A stretch of 64,000 nt of DNA from Stenogyne calaminthoides. Its lineage: Eukaryota; Streptophyta; Magnoliopsida; Lamiales; Lamiaceae. Of this stretch, positions 56,822-64,000 are shown piece by piece. The notes under the pieces were generated by a model. It was not told the origin of the DNA. It searched no databases and worked only from the letters and a program-made list of their open reading frames with translations. The DNA is taken from NCBI GenBank assembly GCA_037126765.1, contig JBBCBC010000019.1, forward strand, positions 25,070,222 to 25,134,221, in the 5' to 3' direction. Both the position numbers and the translations under genes were made by a program. Within the stretch, counting starts at the first letter, position 1, and each line of letters begins with the position of its first letter.

Positions 56822-58645
56822 TATAATTTTTTACTTTGCTGAACAATTGTTGTGTAATTTTTATCTTCTTCTCCTTTTTGCTCGAACAATTTCTTTTGAA
56901 CTTGTGTAATTTCTTGCCTTTTTCTCTTTTGTTCGAACAACTTCAAAACTGAATAGTTGAATTTACATTTTGAACAGTTTCCTCTAACCTGATCGTTGAG
57001 GATGAATGTTGTTGCTGATGAATGACTGATGCTTGTTTTGCTTGATGTTTGCCTTGTTTCTTTCTAGTTTATGCCTCTTTTCTTCTGAATGAATTCGAAC
57101 ATTGTGTTTGCCTATGCCCACTCCTGACTTCTTTTGTTTTTGATTGTCTTATTGTGATGCAATCGGTTGATCGTCTTATTTAGGTGCGACCAGATGGGTT
57201 AACTTTATGTAACCCCCCCTTTCTTGGTTCACGATCGTCTTTATTTAAAGCGATCACTTCGTCTTAGGGCGCGTCTTATTTAAAAATGCGACCCGCTCAT
57301 CATCACTCGCTTTTTACTCACGGGTATCTGTAAAATCGAGTCGTCTTTTTTTTGCATCGCGTACCCATTACTCACTTTTTGCTGTGGGTATCAGAGTACG
57401 AACTCGTTCATCAGGTGAACATAGACTTCGGCTCGTTCGTCTTTGTTCGGGCCGTCCGGCTTAGGTGCGACCTCTGATAGGCTTCAACTAGAAAATCTTA
57501 ACAAACAAAAATATTTTTGCAACACTCTGTATTCTATTACAACCTTTACATTTGAAGAAGACTGTCTATTACACAACTATAGACATCAGACTACGGTTTC
57601 GAATCTAAACCTTGTCTTGAGTAGACATAAACTGGCCTCACCTTGTCCGCAGAATTGATGTTGACAAGCACGAGGCACATCAGCCTGTCTACCCTTCTTT
57701 TATAACATGCTCAAGCAGCAGCAGCATAAGCTTTTTGTCCCTCCCGGACAAGTTGTGATTATCTTGGCAACCGGACATGAGCATGTGTGGCGAAAGCACG
57801 CCGCCGCTTATATCAAGCGCGAGCAAATCCTCAGCTCGAACCATTCTGTCCCCTTCATTAGATGCCTGAGCATCAGCATCCGCATGTTGATTCGAGCGGA
57901 TACCACGACATCCCTCCCCTTCGGAGGAGATTTTGGGGATGCGTAGGGGACTAGTGATTTACTACTGCATAAGCAGTGAGTAACGTGGAGTGGCAACCAT
58001 GACCCTGCCGAGCATCTTGAGTCTGTAACGAGCGCCAACCTGTGCTCAGCGTGTCATATGGGGTATAAAGCTCGCACTAGGACAGATGCTCGATTCAACA
58101 GAATGATAGCTGAATCGAGTGCTGGATTCTTCGTCTGGAGGCATACTGAACCAACTTTCTTCCGATAACTGTAGTATTTTTTTCTTTATTATCTATTTTT
58201 TCTCTGCTTTCTTCAGCTATCATTATGCCTCTATTTATAGAACTATCCCAAGCTGGTGCTGGCATAGCTAGTTGGTGCTGACCTTCTTGCTTTTAACTCC
58301 TCCTTTTGACATTTGTCCGCTTTGAATCCTCCTTTTGACATTTGTCAGCTTTGAATCCTCCTTTTGACATCTGTTTGGATTTTTTGCCAGCTCTTATTCA
58401 AGGATTGACACGTTCCTTTTTTGGTTTCCACCACTTCTTAACTTGTTTTGACATGTATCTTCTATCTTTAAGATTTGTGTCGAACATGATGTGTTCTTCC
58501 TTCATGATTGTCATGTTCGTCTTAGCTGAATGGCTGATTATGTTCGGCCATTTGTGTTCGTTTAGCCTAAGTGGCTGATTTTGTTCGGCCATTTGTGCTT
58601 GTTTAGCCTGAGTGGCTGATTTTGTTCGGCCAGTTATGCTCGTCA
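56822..58645. other. gypsy2 spacer between antisense gene and integrase
   Basis: Non-coding, 1.8 kb (three times the gypsy1 spacer). 57,150-57,480 repeats variants of TCGTCTTATTTAGGTGCGACC. 58,290-58,375 has three copies of a 27-bp unit (TTTGAATCCTCCTTTTGACA...). 58,530-58,640 has three copies of a unit of about 43 bp with GTGGCTGATTTTGTTCGGCC. The middle (57,480-58,160) has nothing recognisable. Confidence 0.5.
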
Positions 58646-59868
58646 TTACTGATAATATTTTTTCAAATTTGGCGCATTCCACGAGTAGGACAATGGGACT
58701 CCATTAAGGTCTTCCAAGTCATATGCCCCATTTAACAATCGTTCTGTAATCCTGAACGAACCTTCCCATGCTCGGCCGAACACACCACTTGATACCCCCA
58801 TTGCTCGTCATAGAACCAGCACGCCCACATTGAACCTGCATGTTTGGACTTTGGAGTTATAGAACTTTTCTGATCTCTTTTTGTATATGGCATTCTTGAA
58901 ATCAACCTCCGTCCTTCTTTCTTCTAACAGGTCTGCACTCAGGGCGAGCGCCTGGTCATTGATGTGCTCTCCAAAAGTCATTGTCCGATGACTCGGAATC
59001 TTGATTTCTGCGGGTATAACAGCTTCCGCACCAAATGCCAGGGAAAACGGGGTTTTTGCAGTTGATGTTCTGAAAGTTGTTCGATAGGCCCATAAAATTT
59101 TGGGCAACTCTTCAGCCCATCCTCCCCCCTTGGAATTATCAAGTCTGGCCTTGAGGGTATGCTTGATAATTTTATTAACGGCTTCAACTTGTCCGTTTGA
59201 CTGGGGATAATACGGAGTTGAGTAATGCTTTTTTATGCCCCAGCGAGCAAAATTTTGTCGGAATTCACTTCCATCGAACTGTTTGCCATTATCCGTTACT
59301 AATGATTGGTGAAGCCCGAAACGACAAATAATATTTTTCCAAACAAAGTTCACATTCATTGTTCGGTGGCTTTGACAATAGCTTTGGCTTCCGCCCATTT
59401 AGTATAGTAATCAACGGCAACCACAACAAATTTTACTACCGACGTGCCAGTAGGAAATGGGCCGATCAAATCGATTCCCCATTTAGCAAATGGCCATGGG
59501 CTGTAAACTGACACTAGTTCTTCAGGTGGGCTATGAATAAGTGGGGCATGTACCTGGCACTTGTGACACGCGCGAGCATACACGAGCGAATCTTTTTTGA
59601 GGGTTGGCCAATAATAACCTTGTCTGATAATTTTATGTGCCAGGACGAGCCCACCTGTATGATTTCCGCATACTCCGTCATGAATCTGCTCCAGAATTAC
59701 ATGACCCTCTTCAGGAGTAATACACTTCAATAATGGAAGTGAGAAGCTTCTTTTGTATAAATGCTCGTCTAAGATAGTATAACGAGTAGATTGTAATCTG
59801 AGGCGAGTAGCTTGTGCCTTATTCTCAGGGAGAAGTCCCTTTTGTAAGTAATTCAAAATGGGAGTCAT
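58646..59868 (-). pseudogene. gypsy2 integrase
   Basis: The zinc domain is IHDGVCGNHTGG ... ACHKCQVHAP. Catalytic residues lie in WGIDLIGPFPTG (first Asp), LVTDNGKQFDG (second) and GQVEAVNKIIKHTLKA (Glu), all intact. One frameshift near 59,380 splits the core and a second near 58,810 precedes the C-terminal part (FGRAWEGSFRI, NAPNLKKYYQ, stop 58,646-58,648). A TAG immediately upstream at about 59,869-59,871 separates it from RNase H. Confidence 0.88.
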
Positions 59869-60942
59869 CTAGGTTTCTTGCTCGCCTGTTATATGGGCGA
59901 CCACAACTCTGGGAATTGATGGGGAACAAGTTGTGACGACCAAAATGTCCGTTGTGTTTGTCACTCCTTCTGCTGTTGCCAGGCGTGCCAAGGCATCATC
60001 GAACGAATTACCCAATCGTGGTAATTGTTCTATGTAAACTTGTTCGAATTGTTCGAGCAACTCCTTTGCTAGTTCCTGATATTGTGCCATCTGTTCACCT
60101 CGGGCCTCGTACTCGCCTGTTACTTGATAAACGATTATCTGAGAATCACTGTAAATCATCAGCCTTTGAATTCCCATTGTCATAGCCATCTGTAGTCCAG
60201 CGATCAAAGTCTCGTACTCGGCTTCATTATTTGTAGCTGGGAAATCAAAACGGATGGCTGTTGTTAAAGTTTGTTGAGTTGGGCTGATGAGAACCGCGTC
60301 TGCTCCGGCTCTTGAACTTGTAGATGAGCCATCAACGTACATATGCCATGGTTGGTCGATAGCTCTTACGGGCATTTGTGGATATGTCAACTCGACCATG
60401 AAATTGGCCATAGCTTGGCCCTTCATTGCTGTTCGCGAGGCGAACGTAATGCCAAATTGGCCTAACTCCACCACCCACTTGAGTAATCTGCCCACAGTGT
60501 CTGGTCGGTGGAGGACTTGGCACAATGGGAATGTGGTCAGTACCTCGACTAAGCGATCGAAAAAGTATGGTCGCAATTTTCGAACACTCATAACGAGAGC
60601 ATATGCTAATTTTTCTAGTGGTGGGTACCGGAGCTCTGCTTCTTTGAGCACCTGGCCTACATAGTAAACGGGCAAGTGGGTTGTCCCCTCTGCCCGAACG
60701 AGCACGGCGCTAATTACATGCTCGGATGCAGCGAGATACAGATAAAGCTGTTCGCCTGGAACATGCTTGGATAGTGTTTGAGTATCTGCAAGGTACTGCT
60801 TTAATGACTCGAATGCATTTTGACAATGCTCGGTCCACTGGAACTTCCCTTTCTTTAATGCATCAAAGAAAGGTTTGCATTTGTCCCCAGTTCGTGATAT
60901 AAACCGGCTTATGGATGCCAAACGTCCGGTTAATTTTTGGAC
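59869..60942 (-). CDS. gypsy2 RNase H pair (retroviral-type and additional plant-type)
   Basis: An open 350-residue stretch starting right after a TAG. The first part is the RT-linked RNase H (FLYLAASEHVISAVLVRAEG equivalent: YLYLAASEHVISAVLVRAEG, YYVGQVLKEAELRYPPLEKL, LRPYFFDRLVEVLT). The second is the extra RNase H: WHMYVDGSSTSSRAGADAVL, NNEAEYETLIAGLQMA, LMIYSDSQIIVYQVTGEYEA and SFDDALARLATAE, with its four acidic residues. The first-domain start is cut by the in-frame stop, so it is part of a broken polyprotein and not an independent gene. Confidence 0.85.
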   Translation of the reverse strand, partial: VQKLTGRLASISRFISRTGDKCKPFFDALKKGKFQWTEHCQNAFESLKQYLADTQTLSKHVPGEQLYLYLAASEHVISAVLVRAEGTTHLPVYYVGQVLKEAELRYPPLEKLAYALVMSVRKLRPYFFDRLVEVLTTFPLCQVLHRPDTVGRLLKWVVELGQFGITFASRTAMKGQAMANFMVELTYPQMPVRAIDQPWHMYVDGSSTSSRAGADAVLISPTQQTLTTAIRFDFPATNNEAEYETLIAGLQMAMTMGIQRLMIYSDSQIIVYQVTGEYEARGEQMAQYQELAKELLEQFEQVYIEQLPRLGNSFDDALARLATAEGVTNTTDILVVTTCSPSIPRVVVAHITGEQET

Positions 60943-61851
60943 CTATTTCACACTCCTGGGGGCCTGCATGTCGAGCATGGCTTGAATCTTTGTTGGGTTC
61001 GCTTCAATCCCCCGTTGACTGACCATATGTCCAAGGAATTTTCCTGAGTGAACCCCAAAGCTGCATTTCTTCGGATTTAGCTTCATGTTGTACTCCCTGA
61101 GTATATCAAACGTTTTTGCGAGGTGGGTGATGTGGTCTTCCTTGTGTTCGCTTTTTACCACAATATCATCAATATACACCTCAATTGTTCAGCCGATGTG
61201 TTCGTCGAACATTTTGTTCACCAAACGTTGATATGTTGCTCCGGCATTCTTTAATCCGAATGGCATGCGTTGCCAACAATACATATTCTTTTCGCTGCAG
61301 AAAGCCATATTCTTTTGATCGTCCGGATACATGGGTATTTGGTGATAGCCAACAAAAGCATCCATGAAGGTCATGAGCTCATGGCCTGCTGTATTATCGA
61401 CCAAATAATAGATATGCGGCATCGGGAAGTTATCTTCTGGGCATGCCTTGTTTAAATCAGTAAAATCAATACATAATCTCCAAGTTCCATTAGACTTGCG
61501 GACGAGCACAGGGTTCGCAAGCCATCTTGGGCATTTTACTTCTCGAATCAGCTTATTGTCGAGCAACTTTTTGATTTCACTATTCATTGCCGCATACTTT
61601 TCCGGACTGAACTTTCTGCACTTCTGGATTACTGGAGTTTGTGTTGGATCAAGGTTGAGGGAGTGACATGCATGTTTTAGATCAATTCCAACCATGTCCT
61701 CGTGCGATCAAGCGAATGCATCCAAGTTTACTTGACGATATGCGATCATTTCTGTTCGGATTAGTTCCGGTAATTCTGAACCAATGAACACTTCTAACTC
61801 AGGTCTGTTTGGGTCGATATTGATAGACTCCAGTTGTTCGACAGGTGTTGC
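60943..61851 (-). pseudogene. gypsy2 reverse transcriptase
   Basis: Blocks in order: VGIDLKHACHSLNLDPTQTP, LCIDFTDLNKACPED, FPMPHIYYLVDNTAGHELM, FMDAFVGYHQIPM, MYCWQRMPFGLKNAGATYQR, then YIDDIVVKS with both catalytic Asp residues. Stops: a TGA where a Trp normally precedes SHEDM, a TGA in place of an Arg before the YIDD block (about 61,189), and a TAG at about 60,940. Apart from these the domain is in one frame. Confidence 0.88.
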
Positions 61852-62169
61852 TCACTTTCTTTTTTGTTTCCACCGAGGATCTTTGATCGACCCCCGGTTT
61901 TCGTCATCAACCTCCATAGGTTCAAAACCTACGCGAGGTTCTAGGTCCGATAGCTCGCTTGGCAGATCAATACTTATTAGATCTGGGAGATCTGGGACAT
62001 GAGTTACCATCCCGGATTCTGTGTTAGCGCTTTCTGTGTTCGCGCATGGAGGTGTGCTCGTCAAAGGATATTTTGGCAACGTTCTTGCCTGTTGGCTTGA
62101 TTCTCCTATCTCCCATGTTTGCTCCATCATGTTAACGATATTTTGCTTTTCTGGTGCACATGATAGCAA
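61852..62169 (-). CDS. gypsy2 protease-reverse transcriptase linker
   Basis: Open 105-residue segment, Pro/Ser/Glu-rich, with PDLPDLISIDLPSELSDLEP and EPMEVDDENRGSIKDPRW. It corresponds to the acidic linker after the protease in gypsy1 (NEMEIDHNEPINEDLEP). Part of the polyprotein, not a separate gene. Confidence 0.65.
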   Translation of the reverse strand: MLSCAPEKQNIVNMMEQTWEIGESSQQARTLPKYPLTSTPPCANTESANTESGMVTHVPDLPDLISIDLPSELSDLEPRVGFEPMEVDDENRGSIKDPRWKQKRK

Positions 62170-62175
62170 ACAATC

Positions 62176-62829
62176 TCAAGCTTTTTTCTTATCACCTTTT
62201 ACGCTACCCGTTCCATCTTGTGTTGGAAATTTAACACAGTAATAATAAGTAGAACAGGCAGCTTTAAATTCCTGAATAAACGGGCGACCTAGAAACCTGT
62301 TATAAGTAGACGGAGCATCGACGATTACAAAATCTAGCATTCTAGTTCGTCGGATCTCCGGATTTAGAGTTGATTCTAACTCGACTCCTAACCTGATCAT
62401 ACCATAGGGTCGGGTTACAGATTCCCCGAAACCCATAATGGTGTGATCACATGGTTCAATATAGCTACTTAAGTCCCCAACTTGCTTTTCCATTTGGTGC
62501 AGAGTGTCGATGAACAAAATGTTCGCATATGCTCCAGTATCAACTAGGAGGCGGTGCACCTTCAAACCGAGGAGACGAGCACTGATGGTTAGAGAGTCAT
62601 TGTGGGGAGTGATTATACCGTCGAGATTGTCTTCTGAAAACATAATTTGGTGAGAGGGTGGCGTGCTAGATAATGTGCTCGCCACCTTCACCTGATGGAT
62701 GCTTTGCATGGCACAAATCTCCATCTTCTTTCGTCTGTTCGATAATGTTGGTGCTTGATAACATCCACCCACTGGACCGTAATCAGGACGTATCATGTGG
62801 ATCTCTTGACTTTCTCGACCTCTACCCAT
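62176..62829 (-). CDS. gypsy2 aspartic protease
   Basis: Open 217-residue segment. The catalytic triad LLVDTGAYANILF (D-T-G) is intact. GFGESVTRPYGMIRLGVELE, FVIVDAPSTYNRFLGRPF and ACSTYYYCVKFPTQDG follow. The enzyme cleaves the gag-pol polyprotein. A stop on either side isolates the segment. Compare gypsy1, where the active-site Gly codon is a stop. Confidence 0.85.
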   Translation of the reverse strand: MGRGRESQEIHMIRPDYGPVGGCYQAPTLSNRRKKMEICAMQSIHQVKVASTLSSTPPSHQIMFSEDNLDGIITPHNDSLTISARLLGLKVHRLLVDTGAYANILFIDTLHQMEKQVGDLSSYIEPCDHTIMGFGESVTRPYGMIRLGVELESTLNPEIRRTRMLDFVIVDAPSTYNRFLGRPFIQEFKAACSTYYYCVKFPTQDGTGSVKGDKKKA

Positions 62830-64000
62830 AGTAGGAGCCCCTCTTTTGGGTAATTCAGATCTCTTACGGGATTCTTCGGGATCACTGTCAGATGTTTCTT
62901 CGGCTTTTTGCTTACCCCTGCAATCTCCTATTTTTTCTGTTCAGGAGTCTCTGCTCGCCGGCTTTTTAAGGAACTGGGTAAGATGATTCTCCTCGTATAA
63001 CTTCCAAAGTTGACGAAGTAAATCGCGACAATCTTCTGTATTATGCCTGATGTACTCGTGATAATTATAATATTTGGAAGCATTAAGCCGATGCTTGTCC
63101 ATTATGATTCATCGAGCCCTATCCAACATGTCCCGATCTTTGATTTGGTTAAAAATTGTTTCTACTGAAACGCCCAGAAGACTTCGTAGGGCGTTTGCTT
63201 CTGCTCTTTCTTCGAATGGTTTGAAAGACCCTGGGGGTTTATACCCCCCCTCATTCATCACTTTTTTTCCAAAAATTTTCTTAGTTGTTGTTTCCTGACC
63301 CAATCGTGACTGGGCGAGCAGACCCTGCATGGCTATGATCTTGGCTGCTCGCTCTCGGAATTCTGAATATGTGTTCGTCCAGTCTTGATGCATGGCTTTC
63401 CACATGTCAGTATTCAGGGTCAGGCCTCCGACCACCGCGAGGATCTTGGCATCCTCTTCAACTGAGGCTCCATCGTATAAACATTTATCAAATCTTTCGA
63501 TGTATGCTCGATCAGACTCACCCCTCAGTTGGGAAAAATGTGCCAACCTTTGTTTTGGTGCTGGGCGAGCACACATGGATGAAAAATGGGACAGGAATTG
63601 CTGTCCCAACTGAGCGAAAGATGTGATGGACGCAGAGGGCAAAGTAGAGAACCATCTATGTGCTCGATCACCCAAAGTCATAGGGAATGATCGGCACTGC
63701 GTCGCATCTGTGGCACCCATGGCGATCATAAAGTTTGAGTATTTGCTGAGAAGAACATGTGGGTCTGACTCAGCATCGAACATGGGGATTGGTGGTCGGA
63801 TTTTTGCCACTTTCTCTTGTATTTTGGCCGTCATGATCGCCGGTGTTAGTGGTGAGCAAGGTATTGTGCTCGCCCGAGGGAGTCCTTTAGTTGAGGCCAT
63901 GTCGGCCTGTAAGTCTTCAATGGCTTTCTGCATTTCCGCAAATTTTGTGGAACTGACAGACTTGGATCGGGGTTGTATCCCATCATGAGGACCCAGTGGT
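62830..64000 (-). pseudogene. gypsy2 gag (5' end beyond the window)
   Basis: The frame is open from the window edge down to 63,109. It includes GPHDGIQPRSK, MQKAIEDLQADMAST, the gag core (FDAESDPHVLLSKYSNFM, ATQCRSFPMTLGDRAHRWF, RAPAPKQRLAHF-like, SDRAYIERFDKCLYDG) and NQIKDRDMLDRAR. A TGA follows (probably CGA). The zinc knuckle reads YYNYHEYIRHNTEDCRDL: the first Cys is Tyr, a G-to-A type change that should abolish zinc binding. A short basic region leads to the protease. Confidence 0.85.

Larger units (their letters stand above)
52946..64000 (-). mobile_element. gypsy2: Tat-lineage Ty3/gypsy retrotransposon, minus strand, 5' end beyond window
   Basis: From right to left: gag (cut by the window end), protease, reverse transcriptase, two RNase H domains, integrase, antisense extra gene, polypurine tract, 3' LTR. 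The LTR continues left of the 18-kb copia (33,863-34,853). Pol frames are longer and less broken than in gypsy1. The layout is identical to gypsy1, but the sequences are well diverged, so they are different families of the same lineage. Confidence 0.88.

Overview
The window looks like a transposon-dense stretch of a flowering-plant nuclear genome, probably a eudicot. The left third is AT-rich. Plant LTR retrotransposons of both the Ty3/gypsy and Ty1/copia superfamilies are present, with Helitron, hAT and Stowaway-like debris. I see no intact host gene, no rRNA or tRNA gene and no CRISPR array. The only recognisable host-gene sequence is a short, damaged cyclin-dependent-kinase fragment near 19.6-19.9 kb.

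Layout. 1-11.4 kb: AT-rich DNA with tandem duplications, three degenerate copies of a TATA-bearing module, an (AT)n tract and a Stowaway-like MITE. 11.4-14.45 kb: a decayed Helitron with Pif1-like helicase remains and a textbook 3' hairpin plus CTAG end; a fold-back repeat lies inside it. 14.5-15.9 kb: the 3' half of an hAT transposon (minus strand). 15.9-20.8 kb: an LTR element with 0.36-kb LTRs, no pol, and the kinase fragment. 20.8-23.3 kb plus 33.77-33.86 kb: the 3' end of a Sirevirus-like copia element (minus strand, called Sire3 here). 23.34-33.77 kb: a complete Tat-type gypsy element (plus strand, gypsy1). 33.9-34.85 kb plus 52.9-64.0 kb: a second Tat-type gypsy element (minus strand, gypsy2) that runs off the window. 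Its 3' LTR is split by an 18.1-kb Sirevirus-like copia element (34,854-52,945, plus strand). That copia in turn holds a 3.6-kb pol-less LTR element (43,081-46,686, minus strand).

The insertions form a stratigraphy. From oldest to youngest: hAT, 0.36-kb-LTR element, Sire3, gypsy1 and gypsy2, 18-kb copia, mini LTR element. The last three junction sets carry target-site duplications or reading frames that rejoin across the insert.

The most interesting system is carried by both gypsy elements. Between integrase and 3' LTR, on the strand opposite to gag-pol, each has a TATA-led gene. It encodes a domain resembling the putative gypsy-type transposon family (Pfam Transposase_28), then a Pro/Ser-rich linker and a coiled coil. 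In both copies the reading frame is interrupted by three small introns at matching positions with matching phases (1, 1, 2). Introns can survive in a retrotransposon only if they are not spliced from the genomic RNA, and antisense placement achieves that. Two other observations stand out. The mini LTR element has 1.7-kb LTRs around only 137 bp of internal DNA, consisting of little more than primer-binding site and polypurine tract. The copia and mini elements also show a systematic CAG/CTG to CG/TCGA difference between paired LTRs, which looks like either a base-calling artefact at CHG methylation sites or a real mutational bias.
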